Below are positions 36,746 through 49,080 of a stretch of 64,000 nt of DNA, one piece after another (position 1 is the first letter of the stretch; each line of letters begins with the position of its first letter). Source of the DNA: Hydra vulgaris (lineage: Eukaryota; Cnidaria; Hydrozoa; Anthoathecata; Hydridae); NCBI RefSeq assembly GCF_038396675.1, contig NC_088922.1, forward strand, positions 15,548,501-15,612,500. The letters are read 5' to 3'. Both the position numbers and the translations under genes were made by a program. The notes beneath the pieces are model-generated. The model was not told where the DNA came from, did no database searches, and saw only the letters and a program-made list of their open reading frames with translations.

Positions 36746-38467
36746 TCAAAAAAAACGTATTTTCAAAGAGATTTCAGAAAACATACATATTTTTATATAA
36801 AATTTATGAAAAAAAAAAGTTGTATAAAGAAGGAATAAGATTCTTCAAACAATTTAGAAAAAATGTTTCTTAGCAATAATATAAAATATACACCTGAAGT
36901 TTATGTAATTTATATGGTTTTTGGACAAAAAAGTAAATACTTGAACATCGCTTCCTATTAGCTTTACAAAGCAACTTGCCCCGATCTTCCCTAAGAAATA
37001 CCTTTTTAAATATATAATTTTTATTAAATCGCAGCTTTTATTCATATGAATAGATTTTTAAAGTGCATTTAAAGACATCTGTACATTTCTTTTTTTTTTT
37101 GGTATTCATCAATGCACTTCGTTAAACAATTATTTATACCGATTCAAACTCCCTAATTACAAATTAAAGGAGGTTCAAAAAATTGAACTTCGTGTATTTC
37201 GAGCAAAGACTTCAGTTAAACGTGTTATTCAAAATAAATTTGTTTTAGCTACACCATCAGTAAGTATGAAAAATTTCAATGTTAAGGCATCTTTTATTAT
37301 CAGTTTCCAAGGATATGCGTGGGTATCATTTGATTTAACTAGAAAGATGAAAAAACTATTTGAGTTAGGTAATACCAATCTCTCGATTGAAATAAACATA
37401 AAGTTTTCTGGTAGCTTTTCAACGATTGCAAAATTTACCAATCAAAAGTTATAACAAGCTACTCAGTAAATCATACAAGGTTAACAAGAGAAACCTCCAA
37501 TAAGTATACTGACGTCGGGTGCCGTAAAAAAAATATGTTTTTGAAATTTAGAGACTACTCTGAATTTAGCAATCTTTTAATCCTAAAAAAAACCAATTTT
37601 TACCGATGTGTTGGGTGATGCACAATTCCATTTGGCAAAAGTTCTAAAATTATGAAATCCACTCGAACATTTTTTCAAGAACTAATTTGTTCAAGGCAAA
37701 AAGGTGTGAAATCAATACATCTTCCAACATGCTCTCCTTCAAGTTTAAAACCAATGAAATATATTATCTTTGAAAATGAAAAAGTTAAATTTAGATCTTG
37801 GGGTGACGCTGTTGTTAGCGAATGTTGGTGCTCATAACATGAAACTCCTCCTAAAATGTAATTTATAAAAAATTATATTATTCAAGAACATATTTAATAT
37901 GAATATGTGTTAAAAGTGCCAGAAAAAGTAAAAAATATGTTTAATATAGATTGCTATAAAACTTGAATTTAGCCCTTAAATAACACCATCATTGTCCTAT
38001 TTATAAATCACAAAGTTGTTATTTATTTATTTCAATTCATGTCTATTACCTGTAATATACTTTTTAAATTAGTTATAATAAAATTAAGTTTGTGTAACAG
38101 TTATCACTTTTGCCAGTTTTCTTTAATTGTCTTTTTGTTTGGGCTTTTTATGTAAATAAGCCTTCTTTCTAGATTCGCAAAGATTTGCCTTTATAAAAAG
38201 TACGTTACGTATACAAAAATCTGTGCAACACTTGTATGTATAACCAAACTAAACTTACGAGTAACGTACCGGAATCGCCGGATTTTTTCCGTCTTTTGTT
38301 TTATTCTTTTTTTTTTGTTAGTAAAATGAGATCAAATAAAGCTTTTGAATCTTTTAGTTGATTTTTTTTTACGGAAAAAAAGTGTCGTAGAGAATTTGGA
38401 GCTGTATTTATATATATATATTTTAAAATAATAGAACTTTATTTAAATTTAGTTTAAAAAATATAAA
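36746..38467. other. Stretch with unrecognised short frames
   Basis: Plus-strand frames at 37140-37454 (VQKIELRVFRAKTSVKR, then a 62-codon frame from 37266 with SFIISFQGYAWVSFDLTRK) and 37652-37837 (STRTFFQELICSRQKGVKS) look protein-like and could be pieces of one decayed gene. I do not recognise the family and see no splice sites that join them. The remaining sequence is AT-rich. Confidence 0.3.
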
Positions 38468-38528
38468 TGAAAAATTAATCAAGTTTTTCATGGCATACAA
38501 TGCCATGAAAAATTTGATTAATTTTTCA
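38468..38528. repeat. 29-bp arm hairpin with 3-base loop
   Basis: TGAAAAATTAATCAAG... CATGGCAT is mirrored by ATGCCATG...TTTGATTAATTTTTCA with a small mismatch and the loop ACA. Confidence 0.9.
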
Positions 38529-39157
38529 AACCAAGAAAGAATATCACGCATAAACAATACATTTTTACGAGCACAAAACAAAATAAAGAAGAATGTACTG
38601 TAAGTTTTGAAAAATATTTTCCTTTGTCGCTGAGGCAGTAAAGGAAAAATTCTGTAAGCGTATCACTCCATAAAACTAAAACAAAAACTTCTTAAAGATA
38701 GAGACAAAAATCTCTAAAATGTGTTGAAATTGGTTCCGAATAAAAGAATGACTGGAGCAAGTAGACGACAGAAGTTATTATCAAGCCCATATAGTAAACG
38801 TAGAGTGTCTTTACACATATTTGAATTTATTTAAATATTTACTATCTGATAAAATAAAATATTATGCTTACAATAGAATAAATAAAAATAAAAAAGAACT
38901 TTTATAAAACCAGATTTTATAATATAATTTGTTAAAGAAATGAACAATTAAAAGAAAAAGAAAGTTCAAAAAATAAGAGAAAGTGCTTGTCTTTACATTT
39001 AGTTCAAAACGGAAAGGATTTTATAAAACATATTTCATAAATGCAATGACTGAAAATATTATGTGTAAATTTAATTGAAAAAACAAACACTTTTGACAGT
39101 GGTATTTTGCGGAAATAATACGTACCGGAACGCGTTAGGTTACGAAGAATAAATAAT
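38529..39157. other. Non-coding stretch left of the long-TIR element
   Basis: No gene is seen. TACGTACCGGAA at about 39120 recalls GTAACGTACCGGAA at 38262, possibly the two ends of another small element. Confidence 0.35.
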
Positions 39158-42100
39158 ACGGTTAGCCTTAACTACATTTAGGTTTTCTGATTTGTGTCCA
39201 AATTAATTTCAATGTTTTCTGAAAGAGTATACTTCACTGATCACTACGTATATAGTCCACCAAATCAGAAAACTCCTATAAGGTAATTATGGCACTTTAA
39301 AGATTTTTTCGAGCTTTTCTTTCGCGCCTTTTATTTTGCGCCTTTTTTTGCAAGTATTTTGCACCATTTTTTTGACCGCCTTGTTTTTATTCAAAGTTTT
39401 ATTGTAAAAGTTACAGACAATTTATTGGAAATGAATAATATAGATGGTATTATGTTACATTACATAGTTTAAGAGTGAATAATCACATAATCGGAATGTT
39501 TTAAATCATCAAAATATTAACAAATATAAAACTAAAAACTATTTCTTCTTGAATTGAATCACTAAAAAATATCAACATTTAGATCAATATGTCCAAGAGA
39601 AATAAGATGTTTTCCATTACAAGAACTTAATGCCCTTACTAAATTATGTCCATAATTAGAATTATTTGCAGACACCCTGTACCGGTTTCACGAGGCAATT
39701 TTGAGGAGGAAGTGAACACTTTTTCCTGATTGCTCCAAATAAACTCCAAGGCCCATTTTTTTTGTTTTACAGAATTCAGATACATGATTGAACAGGATAT
39801 GAAATTTTGGTGTTAAAGTAATACCATGTTCCAGCATCAAATTTTCATTTCAGGTTTTCAATTTTTTATTTTCGATATTAGTTTGAAAGTTTTCATCAAG
39901 TCCGGATCCAAAGCAAGACTCAACAACTAAATTTAACAACCTTAAGCATTCTCCAAAAGACTTTAGTTTAATTGGCAGATTATCATTAAAGACTTCCCAC
40001 TTTTAAAAGAATTTTTCGAGAAGAATTTTCATTAAATTTTCCACTATGCTGACCGGTCTGAATAATTTGCATCTGTTCGTAAATCTTCTTCAGATTCATT
40101 TCCGAACAAATCCGCTCCATGTTATCCATTACATGGTTGACAGTTCCCTCTATAATATGAAGCTCCGGTAAAACAAGTCTACCAACAAGGAATTCAGAGG
40201 GGTTTCCATGTACTAATACAAGGTTTATACAATTCCTAAAATTTTGTGCACACTTAGGTTTTGAACCAGATTCTTTGAATTTTGTATAGTTGTTTTGACA
40301 GCTCTCGAAAGTTCTGCATGGAGCATTTGTCCAAGTTTCTCTTCTATCCCACTCACATACATAACAGAGGTGAATTGAACTGCTACTTGGAGATATATCT
40401 GTCAGAATTTGACTAAGTTTTATGCCGCATACCCCATTGTGCTCAACTTTTTCAAGATTTAATTTTTCAAATAATATTTTAATGTTTAAATATCTTACTG
40501 GGATTTCTGGAGCTACCAGAAAAAGAAATAAAGTATTTACTGACGAATCTTTAAATATTTTTTTTAGACCATCTTATATAAAGACCTGCAGGCTGATACC
40601 GGTTTTGTTTTAAGGTAACCTATTTCAACTTTGCCGTAATTTTCAAAAATTTTATTGAGATTAACTATATTTAAACAAAATTTGATAAAACCACTTCCCC
40701 CGTCAACAGCAATTTTTAGCAACTGATTCTTACAATCAATACATTTAAGATCCAGGAGTAGTTTAACAAAAAGAATAACATCATTGCATTACGCTACTGT
40801 AATATTTTTATATTCCAAAGTTTTATCTTTGTCTTTAAATTAAAATAAAATACTTTCTTCGGTAAATAATGGGAGAAGATAACTTTCCAAATCAGAGACA
40901 CAGTCTTTCAGTCCAGGTTCCACAACGTTTCTTCTTTTTTCAACAACTCTGTAATTATTAATTTTTTTATATAATAAATTTTACTCCAAATATTGCATCA
41001 TTTTATTGTGCAGAATTAAATTTGTATTAGTATTGTGATTTACCTTATCATAATAGCAAGTTTTATCATTTGATGGTTACTTAAGGAAAGAGAATTCTGA
41101 GTATAAAGAAGATTTTTGTGAGTAAAATTGGTTGCTTTTGGAGTATTCTCAGATCCAATAGATAGTTTCAGTTTACTAGCTCCTGTCTTCAATGAAATGG
41201 TGTTACCACTTTCACTACTTAGCTTTTCTTAAATTCCGCGAGAAGCCATTTGTTTCTTGATATCTAAATAAGTTACGAAACTATGGGGACTGAATGAAAA
41301 AGGTTTCGACAACTTTACATTTATAAAAAGATTATAGGTTCAAGACCTTACAAAGGTTTTTCTAAATCAAAATTATCATCTTTGATTTGTTGTTCTTAAG
41401 ATTTCTTTCACTTATCTCTCTATTAGTAACGCAAATTAATACGGTTTTTCTAATACCTTGATATCCGGATGCAGCTGATATGTTATTTCCGAAAAAAAAA
41501 AATTACATTTACGAACTTGTTTTCTATAGAACATGGTATTCAACCTTTTACAGTCAAATAATCAAAGTTATAAAAAACGTTTTTTACCTAAGCGTTGTTG
41601 CATTGCATTTATGATGCAATCCTTTTTTAACTTTAGTCAGACAAGAACTACACCGCGGATTAATAGCTGCCGTTTTAAAACTCTTCATACCAGATTTTTT
41701 CTTGGGTATCCTTCCATGCGTTCTTGCGATTTTGCATATTTCACAGCTGCAAGTTTATAGTTTCATAAAATTATATAAAAAATTATAATTTTATATTTCT
41801 TTACAACAGATATACAAATAAAATAACATTTTACCCATTTCGTGTTTTTGCCGGTATAGTCATCTTTGACCAGTCAATATCAAAATTAATTTTCTGCCTG
41901 AGATCAACAACATTTGTTCTTTCAACTATACCCCTCCACCTTTAAAAGATAAGCTAGTACCAAGCAAAATGAGATTTGATTCATTTATCAAATCTTATTT
42001 CTTTGAGTTCAACAAGGTATCTAATTTTTCAGTTATGTGAATGGTTTTACGTTTATGACATATATACTTTTTATATATATTTATTTAGTTAAAAATCATT

Positions 42101-42569
42101 AAGTATACCAACCTTGGACACAATCCAGTAGGGTATCGATCATTAGCAATGTTATAATCCGAAAAACAGCTCTGAAATTTAGAAATTATATGACTTTGGC
42201 TGTTTACTTTCATATGACGTTTGCGACCACAAAAAAGACATACTCTTTCTCAGTTCTTTTGACGATCTAAAATAGTCTGAGGATGTGATTTACCAATTCT
42301 TAACATTTTTAAAACAAAATTTTTCTACGATTGTCTTTTGCAATTAAATTTGAGGCAGAAAAAATGGCAGATTAAAGATAGTCGTAAAAGACAAAAAAGG
42401 CGCGAAAAAAAGGCGCGAAAAAATCTTAAAAATGCCATAATTACTTAATAGGAGTTTCCTGATTTGGTGGACTATATACATAGTGATCAGCAAAATATAC
42501 TCTTTCAGAAAACGTTGAAATTAATTTGGACACAATTCAGAAAACCTAAATTTAGTTAAGGCTAACCGT
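39158..42569 (-). mobile_element. DNA transposon with ~185-bp TIRs and an unplaced transposase
   Basis: The left end (39158-39345) and inverted right end (42385-42569) start ACGGTTAGCCTTAACT and match closely through blocks such as TTTTCTGAAAGAGTATA, GTATATAGTCCACCAAATCA and TAATTATGGCA, ending in a CGCGCC-rich part. AAT lies directly outside both ends (39155-39157, 42570-42572), a candidate 3-bp target duplication. Coding is on the minus strand and decayed. In order: CLFCGRKRHMK...YPTGLCP finger near 42240-42110; CSCEICKIARTHG and CSSCLTKVKKGLHHKC near 41745-41610; DGGSGFIKFCLN at about 40700-40665; the open frame 40573-39986; and TPKFHILFNHVSEF near 39810. It is related to the copy at 45631-48030. 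I cannot match it to hAT, Tc1, CACTA, PIF, P, Academ or Kolobok signatures that I know. Confidence 0.75.
39986..40573 (-). pseudogene. Catalytic-region frame of the long-TIR transposon, 195 codons
   Basis: A stop-to-stop frame (TAA just upstream, TAA at 39986-39988) with no early ATG, as expected for an internal piece. It reads FKDSSVNTLFLFLVAPEIP, then VCGIKLSQILTDISPSSSS and IHLCYVCEW (CxxC), then LVLPELHIIEGTVNHVMDNM and GQHSGKFNENSSRKIL. Compared with the relative at 47 kb (CDMKVANIL, HPCTWCD, PMELHLLLGAVNHLY, GGQFAGNECHKLL), the order and spacing agree, but its CDMK is CGIK here, so a candidate catalytic Asp has become Gly. The preceding frame (40761-40580, AVDGGSGFIK) is offset by a frameshift near 40580. 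Confidence 0.65.
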
Positions 42570-42584
42570 AATTAACGTAATTGA

Positions 42585-42792
42585 CGTAAACTGTAATTTA
42601 CTTAATTACAACTAAAGTTTTATTAATTCCATTTTTTTGAATGAAATTTATTTTTGTAAGTTTTCTTTCGTTATAAGGTAATGATAGTAATGCTGATAAT
42701 AAATAAGGAAAGAAAACTTACAAAGATAAATTTCATTCAAAAAAATGGAATTAATAAAACTTTAGTTGTAATTAAGTAAGTTACAGTTTACG
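42585..42792. repeat. 83-bp-arm palindrome abutting the long-TIR transposon
   Basis: The arms at 42585-42669 and about 42711-42792 start CGTAAACTGTAA and are nearly identical inverted copies including ACTTAATTACAACTAAAG, AATTCCATTTTTTTGAATG and GTAAGTTTTCTTT. The spacer is about 40 bp. It starts 16 bp after the transposon end. No coding capacity; a fold-back MITE or inverted duplication. Confidence 0.88.
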
Positions 42793-43106
42793 CTATTCTA
42801 CATTATAACGTACAGTTCGATTAGAACTGTATCGGATGTATCGTTATTTGTTTAAATGCTATAAAAAATTTTGTTAATAAGTTATAAAGTTACTATAGGT
42901 TATATGGTTTTTTATGTTTAATTCGATGGGATTTAAAATGCAAAATAACAATATAAACTTGTCTTATAAGTTGTTGCAAACATGATATTGCAGTGATATA
43001 ACAAAATAGTCCAAAGTTTCCTTGATTGATTTGTTAAAAAAACGGTGACCAAAATGTTTTGGGTTTTTCTTAACTTTAAATGTCATAACTTTGTCAATTC
43101 TTATAA
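42793..43106. other. Non-coding stretch
   Basis: No gene is seen before the LINE frame opens. Confidence 0.4.
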
Positions 43107-44082
43107 AAATTAATAAAAACTTGGTATCAAAAGAAAGGTCTTAAAAAGGAGAATAAGGATATATTTTTACCAAATTTTTTACCAAATAATTTACCTAAAC
43201 TTTTCATTGATAAAATTGAAATAAAAAAGGAGTCGGTCACAAGATTTTTAGGCATTTACATTGATGAAAATATTACATGGAAGTATCATATCGACTTTAT
43301 TTATACTAAATTGGCCAAAAGTATTGGAATTCTATATAAGGTCAGATACTATCTAAATAAACAAAATTTAATTCAACTCTACTACTCATTTATACATAGC
43401 TATATAAATTATGCCAATATTGTTTGGGGAAATATCTCTAAAAGTAAGTTACGAAATCTCTACCATCGTCAGAAACACGCAATGCGTTTAATATGTTTTG
43501 AAAATCGTTTTTCTCATTCTAATATTTTATTTAAAAACGTTAAAGCACTTAACGTTTACGAACTCAATGTCTATAATATTTTATGTTTTATGTTTCGTTG
43601 TAAAAGTGAACAACCATTGTTCATTTTTAAAGATCTTTTTACCCATAAAGCTATAAATAAATATACTTTACAAAATAATAATTTAATAATGGAACCCTTT
43701 TGTCGAACAAAGTTTAATCAATTTTGCATAAACTATCGAGCACCGTATTTATGGAACAAAATTGTTGTTCCAAATTTTGATTTGTCAATTTCGTTTTTTG
43801 TTTTTAAAACTAAATTAAAAAACTTTATTCTTTCTACTGACAATATATATAAATATTTTTGAAATGTAAAATTGTTTTCTGATTTGTTTATTCTACATTG
43901 TGAATAATTATTAAATCAATTGTATTTTTATTATATTATATATACACGTTTAATATATTTTATATGGTTCTGACGACAAGATCTTTTGAATCTTCTTTCA
44001 GATACCAAGTTTATGTATTGTTATATTGTTATATTACGATTAATAATTGTAAACTAAAAAAAAAAAAAAAAAAAAAAAAAAA
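43107..44082 (+). pseudogene. 5'-truncated LINE: intact RT C-terminus and poly(A) tail
   Basis: The frame is open from 43107 to the stop at 43860-43862 (251 codons). It begins in the region just after the catalytic loop: LPNFLPNNLPKLFIDKIEIK, then VTRFLGIYIDENITWKYHI, the family's KFLGVxIDExLxWxxHI. The thumb follows with YYSFIHSYINYANIVWGN, and the C-terminus ends in APYLWNKIVVPNF...LKNFILS. A 190-bp 3' UTR leads to an uninterrupted A-run at 44056-44082. Lack of stops and the clean A-tail suggest a fairly recent, 5'-truncated insertion. It is not functional, as the endonuclease and YADD core are missing. Confidence 0.82.
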
Positions 44083-45630
44083 TTAAGGACGTTGTTGGGG
44101 CTTTAAAAGGGCGTCTATAATACCCTTTAATATATTCAAAGTCTAGATTTTTTTAAAGAAAATTTGAATTTTTTTCTATATTTTTTCTATTTTATATACT
44201 TTATATATAATATTGAATACTATTTTATATAATATACATTTAAACATTATTAATGTTCAAATGTTTATTATGATAAGCCCTCCCCCAACTACCCGGGTGT
44301 ATAGCGCAACTGAAGTCAAAAATCGGTACCTATTCTGGGTGAGATATTAGGGTGTCTAGGGGTGTTTTTTTCATGAAATTCGGCAAGTAACACGAAAAAA
44401 GGTTTTTGCTGATGTCTAAATATAATAAAAAAAAGTTTCAGCATTCCTTCAATGCATACCTAATGCACAAACAGCGACGAAGTTTTAAACAACTATATAC
44501 TCATTATAAACAAAATTTTACAAAAAATATTTCCGTGCAGAATTAAAGTTAAACTATTCTAGTATTCAAAAAAAAAAAATTTATTTTGATACAAATTTAT
44601 AAAAAAAAACCCACAGAAAAACATGTTTATATCATGCCACACTTAGAAATACTGAAAAATGCGTGACACAAAATTTGGACAAAGAAAACAGTTCCGTTAA
44701 CAGTTACGCGTACCTGATATGAATAGGCACTTCAGGACTTTTTTTTTAAATGAAAATAAACACAATAAGTTAGAGCTAAACATAAAAAGTTAAAAAATAA
44801 CAAACTTTTCGTTTTATTATTATTAGTAAAAAACTTATGCAACTTTTAAACCACAAAATTTAAGATTTTTTTGCTTGTTTGACTTTTGATGTTTTTAGCG
44901 ATTTAACGTTTTTAAGAATCGCATCAAAGTTTCCATCACGTCCGTTCTTTTACAAAAGTAACAATGAACAAGACCGCCATTATTCAAAACTAAGAATATT
45001 ATACTAATAAAAACTATAGTAACTAGAAATTTAATGACTAGGAAACGACCCACCTTTGACATAATAAGTTTGTGACAGTACTTTTTTAAAAAAAATTTAT
45101 TTAATGATAATGCAAAAAGCATTTTCCAAAAAACTTTTTTTAAAAACTAAATTCCGTCTTGAAAATTGACGAGTTGAGTCTTAAAAATTGACAAGTGCTA
45201 AAGAAAAAAAAATTTCTTTTCTTTTAAGTTAACTTTTTGGCGGGGGGCATTTTTTGTGTGATCAACGTTTACTATTCAAAACTATGCACACGATAAGGTA
45301 ATATGCCATAATTGATTTTGTTATTAAATCAAAAAAAACTTTTTAAATCAAATTATCTCTAAAAATGAAAATCTCAAAAAAATATTTTAGCTACTGTTGT
45401 TAAGCTGTGGATTTTGCAACAAACAAATAAAAAAAAAATTTAAGTCATCGGCCTAATGAAGCTAAAAATACTAAATTTGTATTTTGCATAATGTCATAAT
45501 AAGGGTGGCAATCTGGCAAAATGTTTCTTTCTCTTTTTTCGGGAAAAGGCATTGCCCTTTAGTTGCTTTTGTATATGAGTTGTGTCAAATCAGGTTATTT
45601 CATTAAAAATACCTAACTCAGCTCAGTCCC
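44083..45630. other. Non-coding stretch
   Basis: No gene is recognised. CCCTCCCCCAACTACCCGGG at 44279-44298 is a GC-rich patch. The 75-codon minus-strand frame at 44895-45122 has a hydrophobic stretch but no motif. Confidence 0.4.
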
Positions 45631-45959
45631 ATGATGAATGCAGAAAAACTAATTTTTTTTCTTTGTATGAGAAAGTCTGAAAGAGTTTTAACCTCCACCT
45701 TGATTGAGCAAGTCAAAGAAATATATTTTCTAATGAAATTAATTTTGCTGATCAAAGGGTTCCCTTGGGAGTTTGTGATCGCTGCAGAGTTAACCTTCAA
45801 AAAAAGCGACAATGGTAAAAATGTGACACTTCCAAGTCTTTTTAATTTTAACCAAATTGAAACCCCTCCCTCAACAAGAAGCCAGGACTGTGGTTGTCTT
45901 ATTTTCAAAATTGGCCACCTCAAGCTAAATGAGAGACACCCCTTGGAAACATCAAGCAT

Positions 45960-46127
<168 letters not shown>

Positions 46128-46349
46128 ATATGAGAAAAGATGTTCTGACTTCTTAAGAATCATTAGAAGAGATTTTCCACACACTTGCAGTAAATCTACC
46201 TTCAGGGAAAATATGAAGCTGCTTGCATCTAAAGATTTGAAAGTTGGAGAGCAGATTGCATCATCTGTAATTCTTTCAAAATATGCATCTCCCCATGGAA
46301 CCATCAAATAAGAAGATCTGGTGGTTGAAGACCATTGCCTATAACACAA

Positions 46350-46580
46350 GGTATTGTTTTGGAAGATTTATTTTACTTTTTATAATACAGATATATTTGT
46401 AATTTCACCTATAAATTTAAACAAAAAACTAATATTATGATTTTTTATCAACTTCCCATGGACAAGCCTCTGTTTAAAGGAATACAATAATACTTACCTT
46501 TGTACCAGATTGATGAAAAGTAAAAGAAAATTCTACATAGAATGGACTACTTTATTTTTCCTACTTCTACTACGTTTGTA
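46350..46580 (+). other. Predicted intron of the transposase relic
   Basis: Donor CACAAG|GTATTG and acceptor TACTTCTACTACGTTTGTAG with a pyrimidine-rich tract. The protein families on either side (…RPLPITQ and …KRILVDCPRFS) join naturally, supporting a true splice. Length 231 bp. Confidence 0.6.
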
Positions 46581-48030
46581 GGCCCTGCATGTCAAAAGAA
46601 ACTCTTCAAAAAAGAATCTTAGTTGACTGCCCAAGATTTAGTGCATGTGCATCATGTGCAAACACAGGGTTGTCAAATACAGGAATTAAAAAACTTGCCA
46701 CAACTCTCAATCAAGTGTCAAAATCCAAAGTAGTTGAGACCAACTTTCGTGAGAAATTCTCTCAACTTTGTAAGCAGTTTTCTGATCACTTCACCCAAAC
46801 AACAATTGATGTTCATCATGATCAGAATAAAATCAGTCATCAAACAGTGGTCCACTGCAAAGAACTCTCTGCATTTACAGATGAAATTTTGAAGAGAAGG
46901 CAAGTTTTTACTGATCATATAGTAAAACTTAGCATAGATGGAGGTGGCGGTTTTCTTAAAATCACCCTTGAAATCCAGGAGGATCTTTCATCTTAACCAC
47001 TCTGTCCACATAAAAGAAAGTTATTGACTTCTTAACTAGGAAAAGACAGTAGTGTTAAATGTCAGTTTCTTGTAGCCATTGCTGAAGCTGTTCCAAAAAT
47101 CTGAGAACAATCCTGAACCTTATTACACCATACAATGTGAAATACTTTGTTTCATGTGACATGAAAGTAGCTAACATCCTGTGTGGATTGCAGTCACATG
47201 CTTGTACCCATCCATGCACATGGTGTGATATAGACTCCAAGATCTGTCCTTCAAAGGCAATCTTTGCACTTTTGGAACACTACGGAAGTGTTTCAAAGCC
47301 TCTGAAAATGCTGGAAAGGATTTAAAAAAAGCAAAGTAGTTTAAAATGTCATTCATGATCGACTTATCTCTGTGGAAGATGGAATGCTTGTCTTAGACGT
47401 TATTCATCCAATGGAACTTCATTTACTCCTGGGTGCTGTTAATCACCTCTACAAAACACTGAAGGACCGCTGGTCAAAGGCTGATGAGTGGCCATCAGCT
47501 CTTCACATTAAATGTCAGCCTTTTGATGGAGGCCAATTTGCTGGGAATGAGTGTCACAAACTTTTGAAAAACATTGATGTATTGCAACAGCTTGCTGAGA
47601 AAAATTGCGCTGAATTTCCTGAATGTGTCAATGATGGGAAATTTTTCAAAAATTTGAAACATTTTCCTTCATTAACACATCCAGAAAATTTGATTCTGTT
47701 GTAACAGCTTGCTTTGGCAATGCACTGGATGAAAGCTATATTGATAAAATCAACAGCTTTAAAAGCTCCTTTCTTCAACTTACAATGGTGAGTGTCACTC
47801 CAAAGGTTGATTCAGTTTTTTATCACATTCAAGACTTTGTTGCTCAGAGAAAAGAGTCTTTAAGGCGTTACAGCAAACAAGCAACTGAGTCTATTCATCG
47901 CAGCCAGGGACGTGATGGCCCAGTACGAGGGTACGAGGACTTGTACTGGGCCCTTAATCTGGCTCAGGAAACTGGGCCCCCAATCCTCAAACAGAAAAAA
48001 ATTTATTTCAGTTCTATAAGTTTCTATCCG

Positions 48031-48453
48031 GGCATTTTTTACAACATTTAATTTAACTTGCTTTCACGTGGGTTTGTTTGTTTGTTTGTTTGGTGTCTGC
48101 TCAAAACAAATACTAGGTCAGCGGTAATAATAAAAGAAATACGCTAAACTTTAGTTTAGCGTGAATAAAAGAAATCGTTAAGAAAAGTAATTAAAAGAAA
48201 CAAAAAACAACAAACTTTGTATAGCGTAAATAAATAAAACCGATGATGAATAATAATAACAAATAACGTTGTTGACCTGAAATTGATAGATTTTATACTG
48301 TAAAAAAGTAAGTAACGTTTTAATACTTTACTTATAAATAGTAATTAAAAATAATAATTAATGTTTCTAAAGTAAATAAAAAAAAAAAAAATCTTATATA
48401 CGTAGAAATATAAAGAAAAAAGCTAGATATAAAAAAGAATCTGGAAACTGAAT
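48031..48453. other. Non-coding stretch
   Basis: Contains (GTTT)n at 48074-48092 and a small hairpin ACGCTAAAC-TTTA-GTTTAGCGT at 48140-48161. No gene is seen. Confidence 0.45.
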
Positions 48454-48666
48454 ATGATCGATTGTCTTGCTCGAGAAAGAGAACGGAAATTTCGAGCTAG
48501 AGCAAATGAATCAGCTGAACAACGAACATCTAGGCTAAAAAAAAGAAGAGAACGATATGTTAAGGCAATAGCGGCTGAGACAAAAGAAGGTAGAGGCAGA
48601 TGTAATGTTAAACTAAAAGAATACCGAAAACAACTCAAACATACGATTAAACGATGGAACGATTAA
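48454..48666 (+). CDS. Arg/Glu-rich STPR-like repeat fragment
   Basis: A 70-codon frame from ATG at 48454 to TAA. It reads RERERKFRARANESAEQRTS and RLKKRRERYVKAIAAETKEG, about two repeats of the 23-residue STPR-type pattern (R-R-x-R...E-S-x-E-Q-R-x-x-R-L). Such repeats stand at the N-terminus of Helitron/PIF1-helicase-like and related transposon proteins in animals. No helicase follows, so this is probably a stranded N-terminal piece of an element. DNA binding is inferred from the family only. Confidence 0.45.
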   Translation: MIDCLARERERKFRARANESAEQRTSRLKKRRERYVKAIAAETKEGRGRCNVKLKEYRKQLKHTIKRWND

Positions 48667-49080
48667 ACAATGTCTCCTCTTTATCTGAAATTAACCATCC
48701 CATCAATAAAAAAAAAGTGAAAATTGTTATTGATAAGTTCAAAACAATAAATATATATAATCCATGAATTCATTTGCTTTACATTGATAAATATGGTTAA
48801 TATATGTTTGATAAATAATATTGTGTGTTTAATGAGTTTTTGTTATTACTTTCATTCACTACTACTCAATATGCTCCAGTCCACTCCCTATTGGTCCATG
48901 GAATTTATAAATAGTACAACTATGTATAAATTCCATGGACCGATAGTAGTTATAACTCAAACGAAAGAAACCAATGCCGTGGTGTCTATCATAGGAATAG
49001 TTTTAGTTTTATATTTATTTATATTTCAGGTGAAAGGAAGGAACACAAAAAGAAAGAATCAACATTGAAATTCAAATCTG
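48667..49080. other. Stretch with a hairpin at 48889-48945
   Basis: TATTGGTCCATGGAATTTAT(A) at 48889-48909 is inverted at 48925-48945 with a 15-base loop. The 94-codon frame here is hydrophobic but contains the hairpin twice in translation (NSTTMYK) and has no known motif. Confidence 0.5.
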
